Source: Chloroflexota bacterium (lineage in GTDB: Bacteria > Chloroflexota > Limnocylindria > QHBO01). From it: 13,319 nt of DNA. The translations under genes were made by a program, and so were the position numbers. The notes below the pieces were generated by a model. That model was given only the letters and a program-made list of their open reading frames with translations. It ran no database searches and was not told the DNA's origin. Every line of letters begins with the position of its first letter. Within the stretch, counting starts at the first letter, position 1. The stretch spans positions 1-13,319 of the forward strand of contig JAGXHP010000112.1 of the NCBI GenBank assembly GCA_024636135.1. Reading direction: 5' to 3'. Of the stretch, positions 1 through 6,856 are shown in pieces.

Positions 1-526
1 CCCCGAACCGGTCGCGCAGCGGCCCGGTGATGCTTCCAACGCGCGTGGTGGCGCCGATGACCGTGAGATGCTCGATCTGGAGCCGCACGGAACGGGCGCC
101 GGGACCCTTGCCGAGCACGACGTCGAGGGCGAAGTCCTCCATGGCCGGGTAGAGGATCTCCTCGACCGCGTGGCTGAGCCGATGGATCTCGTCGATGAAC
201 AAAACGTCGCCCTTGCCCAGGCTGGTGAGGACCGCGGCGAGATCGCCCGCTCGCTCGATGGCCGGCCCGGAGGTCGTCCGGATCTGCGCGCCCATCTCGG
301 CCGCCACGATGTTGGCGAGCGTCGTCTTCCCGAGGCCCGGCGGACCGTAGAGGAGGACGTGGTCCACCGGCTCCGACCGATGCTGCGCCGCGTCGATGAG
401 GATCGCCAGGTTCTCCTTGACCCGGTCCTGGCCCGCGAACTCGTCGAGGCGGCGAGGCCGTACCGTCGACTCGAGCGCCAGCTCCTCGTCGGCGATCTCC
501 GTGCTCGTGACCCGCTCGATCGTCAT
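1..526 (-). CDS. ruvB: RuvB Holliday junction branch-migration ATPase (N-terminal part, runs off left edge)
   Basis: RuvB is the hexameric AAA+ motor that drives branch migration of Holliday junctions with RuvA during recombinational repair; it acts in the cytoplasm on DNA. Translating the minus strand from the ATG at 526 gives 175 codons before the window ends, about half of the usual 330-350 aa. Visible family marks are the N-terminal LRPRRLDEF-like stretch (here TVRPRRLDEFAGQ, residues 21-33), Walker A GPPGLGKTT (61-69), Walker B LFIDEIHR (109-116), the sensor 1 region IGATTRVG (157-164) and GPLRDRFG at the edge, which carries the arginine-finger region. The start at 526 fits RuvB N-termini and no in-frame start lies close upstream. 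The upstream neighbour is not ruvA. The gene may have its own promoter (-10 TAGAAT at 557-562). Identification is secure; the C-terminal DNA-binding winged helix is outside the window. Confidence 0.96.
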   Translation of the reverse strand, partial: MTIERVTSTEIADEELALESTVRPRRLDEFAGQDRVKENLAILIDAAQHRSEPVDHVLLYGPPGLGKTTLANIVAAEMGAQIRTTSGPAIERAGDLAAVLTSLGKGDVLFIDEIHRLSHAVEEILYPAMEDFALDVVLGKGPGARSVRLQIEHLTVIGATTRVGSITGPLRDRFG

Positions 527-549
527 CGGCGTGCGCTCGATTCGAACAT
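523..549 (-). CDS. Possible 8-codon upstream ORF of ruvB
   Basis: The minus strand reads ATG at 549 followed by seven codons and TGA at 525-523, encoding MFESSARR. Its stop overlaps the ruvB start as ATGA. A TAGAAT hexamer ends 7 bases upstream of this ATG, so a transcript from it would begin at or next to the start codon. No convincing Shine-Dalgarno sequence precedes ruvB itself, so ribosomes terminating on this mini-ORF could hand over to ruvB. This is inference from geometry. Such a short ORF can occur by chance, and the peptide itself has no recognisable function. Confidence 0.25.
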   Translation of the reverse strand: MFESSARR

Positions 550-556
550 GTGACCG

Positions 557-562
557 ATTCTA
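557..562 (-). promoter_or_regulatory. Candidate -10 element for ruvB
   Basis: Read on the minus strand the hexamer is TAGAAT, one mismatch from TATAAT, and it sits 31 bases upstream of the ruvB ATG. No clear TTGACA-like -35 element is found at the expected distance. The flanking 563-588 is a GC-rich stretch in which GGCCG and CGGCC could form a short stem. That stem could attenuate read-through from the MocA-like gene upstream. Confidence 0.4.
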
Positions 563-590
563 GCGGCCGGGGTCCCGCGGCCGGGCAGCG

Positions 591-1631
591 TCACGATCGC
601 CTCGCGTCGGCGGTCCACTCCCGCACCTGCGCCTGGTGCGGCCCCCACGCCCTCCACACGTCGGCACCCCACGCGCGGACGAGCTCACCATGTTCCGCAC
701 CGCTGCGTGCGCGAAGTGCGTCGAGGACGCTGAGCTCGTACGCGACCGGCGACTCGAGCCACGGCCACTCCCGCTTGTGGTCGGTGAGGCGCTTCGTCAT
801 CGGAAGCAGCGCATCGGCGTCCATGCCGTGCTCCAGCCACGCGCAGATGCTGATGAGGTGGACGGCGACTGACTGCCGCTGCCTCCGCCCGTCGACGCCC
901 GGATGCTGGGCGGCGTAGACGTCGACAGTGTGCCGATGGACGGCGCCGAACGCCGGATCGGAGAACTCTCGTCCGATCAGTTCTCCGAACTTCGCCCAGC
1001 ATGCCGGCGACGCGCCGATGTACGCGTGCGTTTCGGCCCGCGGCTGCGCGCGGACGACGGCCCGACAGCCCGGGCAGACCTCGATCGAGCCGGCAAGATC
1101 CTCGGGCGTGTCGACGTCAACGTGGGATTCCGGAACCGCGAGCGGCGTGACCAGGTCGGGACGGCGACCGAGGACATCCCGCAGCCCGGCATCGCCCTCT
1201 GCCTGGAGTCCCACGTCGAACGCGCGGCGCTCGATCAGGACCGGGGGGCTGATACGACCGTCGGCCTGCGTCGCCACGATGGGGCGTCCCTCACGGTCAG
1301 CGGCCACGAGATCGCGGATGCTCGCCGCACTCACCGTCGGGGCATCGCCCAGCAGGATCACGACCTCGTCGACGTCCGCCGGAACCGCGGCGATCCCGAG
1401 GCGCAGCGATGCGCTGAGTCCGTCAGCGGGACGGTCGTTCGGAACTCGCTCGACCAGTTCCGGTATCGGCACCGCGGTCGGTGCCACCACGAGAATCGGG
1501 GCGAGGCCGGCACCGTGCGCGGCGTCGATCACGACCTCCAGCATGGTTCGATCCCCGAGCGCGGCCACCTGCTTCGGGGAGCCGAACCGCCGGGATGCGC
1601 CGGCGGCGAGGATGATGGCGGCAGTGGTCAT
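591..1631 (-). CDS. MocA-like molybdopterin nucleotidyltransferase fused to a DUF5946-like domain
   Basis: The N-terminal part (about 1-182) is a MobA/MocA-type NTP transferase, the family that attaches CMP or GMP to molybdopterin. Evidence is the opening IILAAGASRRFGSPK (6-20), the GLSASLRLG stretch (71-79) typical of MocA, GDAP (95-98) at the metal-binding position, and DVDTPEDL (172-179) near the domain end. The C-terminal part (about 184-346) begins with CPGC (186-189) and contains a His-rich HRHTVDVYAAQHPG segment (232-245) followed by conserved Trp/His positions. It resembles DUF5946, a family of unknown function with a possible metal site. MocA proteins are usually about 190-200 aa, so 346 aa reflects a real two-domain fusion. 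Xanthine-dehydrogenase-family enzymes generally carry the cytosine dinucleotide cofactor, so the operon 2.2 kb away is the likely client. The start at 1631 gives the canonical N-terminus; a CAGAAT hexamer ending 6 bases upstream suggests a leaderless transcript. The nucleotide specificity (CTP) is inferred. Confidence 0.8.
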   Translation of the reverse strand: MTTAAIILAAGASRRFGSPKQVAALGDRTMLEVVIDAAHGAGLAPILVVAPTAVPIPELVERVPNDRPADGLSASLRLGIAAVPADVDEVVILLGDAPTVSAASIRDLVAADREGRPIVATQADGRISPPVLIERRAFDVGLQAEGDAGLRDVLGRRPDLVTPLAVPESHVDVDTPEDLAGSIEVCPGCRAVVRAQPRAETHAYIGASPACWAKFGELIGREFSDPAFGAVHRHTVDVYAAQHPGVDGRRQRQSVAVHLISICAWLEHGMDADALLPMTKRLTDHKREWPWLESPVAYELSVLDALRARSGAEHGELVRAWGADVWRAWGPHQAQVREWTADARRS

Positions 1632-1637
1632 TGTCCA

Positions 1638-1643
1638 ATTCTG
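1638..1643 (-). promoter_or_regulatory. Candidate -10 element of a leaderless start for the MocA-like gene
   Basis: The minus strand reads CAGAAT followed by six bases and then the ATG at 1631. If used as a -10 box, transcription would start at or within a base of the start codon. No Shine-Dalgarno motif is evident. It lies in a 50-base divergent spacer shared with the amidohydrolase gene. The element is weak on its own and gains support only from the similar arrangement at other starts in this window. Confidence 0.3.
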
Positions 1644-1681
1644 CCTGCCGCCGGGACGTTTGACTCTGCGATCATCGGCGC

Positions 1682-3280
1682 ATGCCGGATCGATACGACC
1701 TGCTCGTCGAGGGCGGCACGGTCGTCGATGGAACGGGCGAGCGTGCCTTCGCCGCTTCCGTCGGCGTCCGCGACGGCCGGATCGAGGTCATCGACGGCCC
1801 GACGGACGACCTCGTGGCTGCCCGGCGCATTGACGCCACGGGCCGCGTGGTCGCTCCGGGGTTCATCGACCTCCACAGCCACTCCGGGCTCATGATCTTC
1901 GCCGATCCGCTCCACGAGCCGAAGATCCGGCAGGGCGTCACGACCGAGGTCATCGGCGTCGACGGGCTCTCCTACGCGCCGATCCCCGACCTCGCCGACC
2001 TCGAGGCGCTGGCGCACATCAACGCGGGCCTGGACGGCCGCCCGGACATCGCCTACGACTGGTCGAGCGTGGAGACGTACCTCGACCGGCTGGACGGGCT
2101 GCACCCGTCGCTCAACCTCGCGTTCATGGTCGGAAACAGCGCGCTCCGCATCGGTGCCATCGGCTGGGAGGAGGTCGAGGCATCGGACGGCGACGTGGCG
2201 AACATGCGGGCGATGCTGCGCGAAGCGATGGAGGAAGGCGCGCTGGGGATCACGTCGGGGCTCGACTACCCGCCCGGCGCCTACGCCAGCACGGACGAGC
2301 TGGCCGCGCTCACCGCGGAGGCGGCACGTGCCGGCGGCTTCTATCACACGCACGTCCGCTACGACCTCGGGGACCGCTATCTCGATCCGTTCCGCGAGGC
2401 CATCGACATCGGACGACGTGGTGGTGGCCCGTCGCACATCACGCACTTCTACCACCGGCAGACCTTCCCGGACGGTCCAGGCCCGATGCTGGCCCTCGTC
2501 GACGACGCGCGCGCCGAGGGACTCGACGTCACCTTCGACACCTATCCGTACGAGTGGGCCTCGACTCGACTGCTCATCATGATCCCGCCCTGGGTGCAGG
2601 CCGGTGGGCCGGTGCGCACGAAGGAGCGGTTGGCCGAGGCCGGCGTCCGCGACCGGATCCGGCGCGAACTGGCCGAGCGTGGAGTTCTCTTCGCCGGCCG
2701 GCGCGCGTGGGACGACGTCCGCGTCGGCGCCTTCACGCACCCGGACCTCGTGCGCTGGGAGGGCAGCACGCTCGGTGACGTGATCGCGGATCGGGGCGAA
2801 GACCCGGTCGACGTCCTCTGCGACCTCCTGCTGGCCGAGGACCTGCGCGTCAACCAGGTGACACCAGGGCCGTGGACGGAGACGTTGCGCGACTTCATTC
2901 GCCATCCGATCGGCATGATCGGCACCGACTCGACCTTCGTGGGTGCCCGGCCATCCCCGCGGACGTACGGGTCCTACCCGCGCGTCCTCGGGCAGTTCGT
3001 GCGCGACGAGGCGCTCCTGTCGCTCGAGGAAGCGGTCCGCTCGATGACATCGGCCCCGGCCGCTCGCCTGGGGCTCCGTGACCGCGGGACGATTCGCGAT
3101 GGCGCCGTGGCGGACCTCGTCGTGTTCGACCCCAAGCGCGTGCGGTCGAACGCCACGTACGAGGAGCCGCGTCAGTTCCCGGATGGAATCGAGTACGTGG
3201 TCGTGGAGGGCGAGATCGTGGTCGACCGGGATCGGCACACGGGCGCTCGTCCTGGGCGGGTTCTGCGCCGCGGAGCGTGA
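1682..3280 (+). CDS. D-aminoacylase-family amidohydrolase (N-acyl-D-amino-acid deacylase-like)
   Basis: This 532-aa protein belongs to the metal-dependent amidohydrolase superfamily, in the D-aminoacylase/N-acyl-D-glutamate deacylase branch, whose members hydrolyse amide bonds of N-acyl D-amino acids or related compounds. It has the N-terminal beta-sandwich start DLLVEGGTVVDGTG (6-19) and the barrel entry PGFIDLHSHSG (59-69) with the HxH metal pair at 65/67. HTHVRY (222-227) and SHITHFYHR (251-259) carry further His ligands, GTDS (414-417) holds the catalytic Asp416, and GAVADLVVFDP (474-484) closes the sandwich. Characterised D-aminoacylases have a Cys metal ligand after the GVTT motif; here the segment is TTEVIGVDGLSYAP (87-100) with no Cys. 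So the metal site differs and the substrate is uncertain. Length is normal (480-560 aa). The gene is divergent from the MocA-like gene by 50 bases and ends 10 bases from the convergent DUF2269 gene, so it is probably monocistronic. No signal peptide is seen. Confidence 0.85.
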   Translation: MPDRYDLLVEGGTVVDGTGERAFAASVGVRDGRIEVIDGPTDDLVAARRIDATGRVVAPGFIDLHSHSGLMIFADPLHEPKIRQGVTTEVIGVDGLSYAPIPDLADLEALAHINAGLDGRPDIAYDWSSVETYLDRLDGLHPSLNLAFMVGNSALRIGAIGWEEVEASDGDVANMRAMLREAMEEGALGITSGLDYPPGAYASTDELAALTAEAARAGGFYHTHVRYDLGDRYLDPFREAIDIGRRGGGPSHITHFYHRQTFPDGPGPMLALVDDARAEGLDVTFDTYPYEWASTRLLIMIPPWVQAGGPVRTKERLAEAGVRDRIRRELAERGVLFAGRRAWDDVRVGAFTHPDLVRWEGSTLGDVIADRGEDPVDVLCDLLLAEDLRVNQVTPGPWTETLRDFIRHPIGMIGTDSTFVGARPSPRTYGSYPRVLGQFVRDEALLSLEEAVRSMTSAPAARLGLRDRGTIRDGAVADLVVFDPKRVRSNATYEEPRQFPDGIEYVVVEGEIVVDRDRHTGARPGRVLRRGA

Positions 3281-3290
3281 GTGCGCCGGC

Positions 3291-3773
3291 TCAGAACGGC
3301 TTGGCCACCATGAGGAACAGGATCGCGAACAGCATGAGCGACATGAACTGGCCGCCGCGCGCTGCGCGCCCCGACAGCTCGACGAACCCCGGAGGCGGAC
3401 CGGGCGGCCCTTCCGCCGATGGTGGTGGCGGCTGACTGGTCAGCGCGACCATCTTCCGCAGGACGGGCAGCTGCACCCCGTAGGAGAAGCCGAGCGTGAT
3501 CACGAAGAGGATGATCGCGAGCGCAAGCCACCCCTCCTGGAACGGGTTGTGGCCACGCGTCAGGATGACACCGACGCCCATGAGGAAGACGAACACGGCG
3601 CCGGGCTCGACCACCTTCTCGGTCAACCACTCGGTGGTCCGCAGGACGAAGTTGCCGTGCGCCGGCTCTTTGGCCGCCCGCGCCGCCAGGAACGGAAAGG
3701 CGATGGTGGGGCCGAAGGCGACGATCGCCCCGCCGATGTGCAGGAACAGGAAGAGCGTGCCAAGCCAGGCCAT
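3291..3773 (-). CDS. DUF2269-family integral membrane protein
   Basis: This 160-aa protein is mostly hydrophobic, with four likely membrane helices at about residues 5-30, 54-72, 82-103 and 141-157. The opening FLHIGGAIVAFGPTIAFPFL matches the DUF2269 style (predicted integral membrane protein, unknown function). The loop between helices 3 and 4 is unusually proline-rich (115-128, PPPP and GPPGPPP). The start at 3773 is well supported: the minus strand carries GGAGGT just upstream with four bases between GGAGG and the ATG, one of the best ribosome-binding sites in the window. It is divergent from the molybdoenzyme operon across a 92-base spacer and convergent with the amidohydrolase. No role in the operon can be claimed. 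The C-terminus ends only a few residues after helix 4. Confidence 0.78.
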   Translation of the reverse strand: MAWLGTLFLFLHIGGAIVAFGPTIAFPFLAARAAKEPAHGNFVLRTTEWLTEKVVEPGAVFVFLMGVGVILTRGHNPFQEGWLALAIILFVITLGFSYGVQLPVLRKMVALTSQPPPPSAEGPPGPPPGFVELSGRAARGGQFMSLMLFAILFLMVAKPF

Positions 3774-3853
3774 GAGACCTCCGGATATGGTGATCGCTTG
3801 CTCGGTGTCCGCAACAGGGTAGGGGCGCGCGTCAAGCGGGGAACGCGAACCGC

Positions 3854-3859
3854 TAGCAT
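3854..3859 (+). promoter_or_regulatory. Candidate -10 element of the molybdoenzyme operon, leaderless geometry
   Basis: TAGCAT fits the TANNNT pattern, and its last base is six bases before the ATG at 3866. A transcript would therefore begin at, or one base before, the start codon. The AAGGG run at 3861-3865 touches the ATG and is too close to act as a ribosome-binding site. No good TTGACA element lies 16-18 bases upstream. If this is the true start of transcription, the five genes to 10484 are probably driven from here. Confidence 0.4.
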
Positions 3860-3865
3860 GAAGGG

Positions 3866-6256
3866 ATGGAGCGCCCTAGATTGACCGTTCGCACCACCAC
3901 GCCCGAGTCAACCGCCGACACGACGCCGCTCGTCATCCCGACCGATGCGCCGGCCATCGGCCGCGCCCGTCCTGGAGCTCCGTTGCGCCGCGAGGGTCCG
4001 GCCAAGCTCACCGGCGCGGCGAAGTACGCGGACGACCTCGTCATTCCCGGCGCGTGGTTCGGCGCGACGATCCGCTCGGCGCAACCGCACGCTCGGCTTC
4101 TCGGAATCGAGCTCGACGATGCGTTCGACTGGAAGCGCGTTGTCGTCGTCACGGCCGATGACGTTCCCGGCGAGAACATCGTCAGCCTGATCAATGACGA
4201 TCAGCCGGTCCTCGTACCCATCGGTGGCGAGATCCAGCACCAGGCCGAGCCGTGTGTGCTGATCGCCGCCCCGGATCGCGCGACGCTGCGGGAGGCGCGT
4301 TCGCATGTCAGGCTTCGAACCGAGGCGCTGCCCGCCGTGTTCGACCCCATCGGATCCGAGCGGGAGTTCGCCCACTATACGGTCGAGCGAGGCGATGCCG
4401 CGGCCGCCATGGAGACGGCCGCCCTGGTGATCGAGGGCACGTATCGCGTCGGCCACCAGGAGCAGCTGTACATCGAGAATCAGGCGATGATCGCGGTCCC
4501 CCGTGAAGACGGCGGCGTCACGGTCCACGGATCGCTCCAATGCCCGTACTACATCCACAAGGCCATGAAACGGGCGCTCGCCATGGGCGACGAGCTCGTT
4601 GTCGTCATCCAGGCGGAGACCGGCGGCGGGTTCGGCGGCAAGGAGGAGTACCCGTCGGTGCTGGCGCTCCATGCATCCCTGCTCGCCCTGAAATGCCACA
4701 AGCCGGTGCGCATGATCTACGACCGTCACGAAGACATCAGCGCCACGACCAAGCGACACCCCGCCGTCGTGCGTTACCGATCCGGCGTCTCGGACGCTGG
4801 GGAGCTGGTCGCGCAGGAGATCGAGGTGATCATGGATGGCGGGGCGTACTGCACGCTGACGCCAGTGGTGCTCTCTCGCGGCGTCCTCCACGCGGGCGGG
4901 CCGTACCGGTGCGAGAACGTTCGCATCACCGGGCGCGCCATGGCGACGAACACCCCGCCGAACGGCGCGTTCCGCGGCTTCGGCGCGCCCCAGACCGAGT
5001 TCGCGGCCGAGATGCAGGTCAACCGGATCGCGGAGGCCCTCGACGCCTCGCCGCTCGATCTCCGGCGTCGGTGGGTCTACCGCGAGGGCGACATCACGCC
5101 TACCGGCCAAACGCTTCGCGAGAGCGTCGGCGGGACCGACGTGCTCGAGGCGGCCGCCGACGCTTCGGCCTTCGATCGGACGCACGCCCAGACGCGCGCC
5201 ATGCGCGAGGGGCGGACCGACGGCGCCCGCGTCGCGACAGGCATCGGCCTGGCGCTCGCCTGGCATGGTGCCGGGTTCACCGGTTCCGGCGAGGTGAAGC
5301 TCGCCTCGGTTGCGAGTCTCGAGCTGACCGAGGAGGGGCGCATTCGGATCCTGACCGCGTCGACCGAGATGGGCCAGGGCACGAAGACGATCTTTCCGCA
5401 GATGGTCGCCGATGCACTCGGAGTCGCCTACGACGAGGTCGATATCGCCCCGCAGGACACCTCGATCGTGCCCGACTCGGGCCCGACCGTGGCGTCCCGA
5501 ACGGCCATGGTCGTCGGCGGACTCCTCATCCAGGCGGCCGCGAGGCTGCGAGCGCGCGTCGAGGAGGAGACTGGACGCCCCTTCGCCGAGGCGTATCCGG
5601 AGGCCGGACCAATGCGCATCGACCAGCAGTTCGAGCCGTACCCCGGGGAGCCGTTCGACGACACGACCTACACCGGCGACGCCTATCCAGCATTCGGTTG
5701 GGCGGCCGCGGTGGCCCGGGTCGAGGTGGATCTCGACACCGGCGAAGTCGCCGTCCGCGAGTGCGTGGCCGCCGATGACATCGGCACGGTGATCCATCCC
5801 GTGCTGGCCGAAGGCCAGGTCGAGGGCGGGACGCTGCAGGCCATCGGCTACGCGACGATCGAGGAGATGAAGCTGGTCGATGGGCGCTATCTCAACGACC
5901 GGTTGGCGACGTACCTCATCCCGACATCGCTCGACGCTCCCCGCCTGCAAACGATCCTGGTCGAGCGGCCGTACTCGGGCGTCCCACACGGCGCAAAGGG
6001 CGTCGGCGAGTTGCCGATGGACGTCGGCGCACCGGCCGTCGTCGCCGCCATCCACGACGCGACCGGCGTCTGGATCCACGACCTGCCGGCGACTCCCGAG
6101 CGAATTCTCGCGGCCATGACGGGAGGTGATGCGCTGCCCGCCCCCGGCGTGTCACTCGAAGCGCCGCCCCAGGACGCTCCCAGGATCGAGGACGTGCCGC
6201 CTGGCGGAGACGAGATGCCGTTCCGCGCCCCCACCGATCCCGGCGATCCGCGATGA
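3866..6256 (+). CDS. Xanthine dehydrogenase-family molybdopterin-binding large subunit
   Basis: This is the catalytic subunit of a three-subunit molybdenum hydroxylase, which inserts water-derived oxygen into a substrate C-H bond at the Mo centre. At 796 aa the length is usual. Marks are RREGPAKLTGAAKYADD (41-57), where the first domain opens, GHQEQLYIENQ (196-206), TGGGFGGKEE (252-261), PNGAFRGFGAPQ (365-376), TEMGQGT (500-506) and KGVGELP (711-717). By motif alignment with bovine xanthine oxidase, Gln198, Glu260, Arg370 and Glu715 occupy the positions of Gln767, Glu802, Arg880 and Glu1261. The Glu/Arg pair is what orients purines, so a purine or similar N-heterocycle is the best substrate guess. 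The AYxCSFR loop of form I CO dehydrogenase is absent. Residues 757-796 form a Pro/Asp-rich tail. The start at 3866 is the first in-frame ATG; the first 35 residues look disordered, so a later start is possible. Its stop overlaps the next start as ATGA. Confidence 0.9.
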   Translation: MERPRLTVRTTTPESTADTTPLVIPTDAPAIGRARPGAPLRREGPAKLTGAAKYADDLVIPGAWFGATIRSAQPHARLLGIELDDAFDWKRVVVVTADDVPGENIVSLINDDQPVLVPIGGEIQHQAEPCVLIAAPDRATLREARSHVRLRTEALPAVFDPIGSEREFAHYTVERGDAAAAMETAALVIEGTYRVGHQEQLYIENQAMIAVPREDGGVTVHGSLQCPYYIHKAMKRALAMGDELVVVIQAETGGGFGGKEEYPSVLALHASLLALKCHKPVRMIYDRHEDISATTKRHPAVVRYRSGVSDAGELVAQEIEVIMDGGAYCTLTPVVLSRGVLHAGGPYRCENVRITGRAMATNTPPNGAFRGFGAPQTEFAAEMQVNRIAEALDASPLDLRRRWVYREGDITPTGQTLRESVGGTDVLEAAADASAFDRTHAQTRAMREGRTDGARVATGIGLALAWHGAGFTGSGEVKLASVASLELTEEGRIRILTASTEMGQGTKTIFPQMVADALGVAYDEVDIAPQDTSIVPDSGPTVASRTAMVVGGLLIQAAARLRARVEEETGRPFAEAYPEAGPMRIDQQFEPYPGEPFDDTTYTGDAYPAFGWAAAVARVEVDLDTGEVAVRECVAADDIGTVIHPVLAEGQVEGGTLQAIGYATIEEMKLVDGRYLNDRLATYLIPTSLDAPRLQTILVERPYSGVPHGAKGVGELPMDVGAPAVVAAIHDATGVWIHDLPATPERILAAMTGGDALPAPGVSLEAPPQDAPRIEDVPPGGDEMPFRAPTDPGDPR

Positions 6257-6720
6257 GCTTTGCGTTCACGGTCAACGGGTCACCGGTGGAGGTCGAGGCG
6301 ACCGGGACGCGCCGACTGCTCGACGTTCTGCGCGAGGACCTCGGGTTGACCGGCACGAAGGAGGGCTGCGGCGAGGGCGAGTGCGGGGCCTGCAGCATCC
6401 TGCTCGACGGGGCGGTCGTGGACGCCTGCCTCGTCCCGGTGAGCCAGGCCGCCGGCACGACGGTCCGCACGGTGGAAGCCCTGGCCGACGGCGACCACCT
6501 CGACGTCCTGCAGCAGGCGTTCTGGGAGACCGGCGGAGCGCAGTGCGGTATCTGCACGCCGGGCATGCTCATGGCCGGCCACGCGTTCCTGGCAAGCGGC
6601 GCGCACGCGACCGAGGAGAACATTCGCGAGGCGATCGCCGGCAACCTGTGCCGTTGCACCGGTTACACGAAGATCATCGATGCCATCGCTCTCGCTGCAG
6701 AACGGAGTGCCAATTCATGA
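6253..6720 (+). CDS. Molybdenum hydroxylase 2Fe-2S small subunit
   Basis: This 155-aa electron-transfer subunit carries two [2Fe-2S] clusters between the Mo centre and FAD. The plant-ferredoxin-type cluster is ligated by Cys39, Cys44, Cys47 and Cys59 (GCGEGECGAC plus DAC). The second, four-helix domain has Cys98, Cys101, Cys133 and Cys135 (QCGICTPGM and LCRCTGY). All eight ligands are present and the length is typical (150-170 aa). The ATG overlaps the large-subunit stop by four bases (ATGA), and its own stop overlaps the next small ORF the same way, so translation is probably coupled. Identification is secure; only the substrate of the complex is open. Confidence 0.95.
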   Translation: MSFAFTVNGSPVEVEATGTRRLLDVLREDLGLTGTKEGCGEGECGACSILLDGAVVDACLVPVSQAAGTTVRTVEALADGDHLDVLQQAFWETGGAQCGICTPGMLMAGHAFLASGAHATEENIREAIAGNLCRCTGYTKIIDAIALAAERSANS

Positions 6721-6854
6721 CCGATACGACCGAGCCCATCGAGGAAGCCCTCGACGACCGCGACTTCACGCTGGCGCTGACACCCGGGCAGCTCCTCATC
6801 CTCGTCCTCAGCGTCTTCGTCCTGCTGCGCGTCATCCGCGGCTTCCGAAGCTGA
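6717..6854 (+). CDS. Small single-helix membrane protein inside the molybdoenzyme operon (45 aa)
   Basis: An ATG overlapping the small-subunit stop (ATGA, 6717-6720) opens a 45-codon ORF ending two bases before the GTG of the FAD subunit. The peptide has an acidic N-terminal part (MTDTTEPIEEALDDRD, residues 1-16) and a strongly hydrophobic segment (about 25-40, QLLILVLSVFVLLRVI). It ends in a short basic tail, RGFRS. This is the layout of a single-pass membrane protein, with the basic end predicted on the cytoplasmic side. I do not recognise a family. Removing it would leave an unexplained 136-base gap in an operon whose other junctions are overlaps or a few bases, which supports its being real. 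A role as a membrane anchor or assembly factor for the otherwise soluble complex is inference. Confidence 0.7.
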   Translation: MTDTTEPIEEALDDRDFTLALTPGQLLILVLSVFVLLRVIRGFRS

Positions 6855-6856
6855 CC

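Noticed and set aside
68..553. 161-codon plus-strand frame at the left edge
   Set aside because: It is antisense to ruvB, whose Walker A, Walker B and sensor motifs are clear on the minus strand.
903..1895. 330- and 301-codon overlapping open frames on the plus strand
   Set aside because: They run antisense to the MocA/DUF5946 gene and into the amidohydrolase out of frame; compositionally biased products.
1628..3238. 536-codon open frame on the minus strand
   Set aside because: Antisense to the amidohydrolase, with low-complexity Arg/Val/Asp-rich product and no motif; a codon-bias shadow.
3908..6079. 723-codon open frame on the minus strand
   Set aside because: It lies wholly antisense to the well-supported molybdopterin subunit. 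Its product is rich in Arg, Gly, Asp and His with no recognisable domain. Long antisense frames are expected in high-GC coding DNA.
3866..6256. Annotation as form I carbon monoxide dehydrogenase large subunit
   Set aside because: The AYxCSFR active-site loop is absent; the loop reads PNGAFRGFGAPQ, as in xanthine dehydrogenase-type enzymes.
6680..6856. N-terminal extension of the FAD subunit
   Set aside because: The extension overlaps the small subunit and the 45-aa ORF out of frame, and is Arg/Pro-rich and unlike the family. GTG 6857 fits better.
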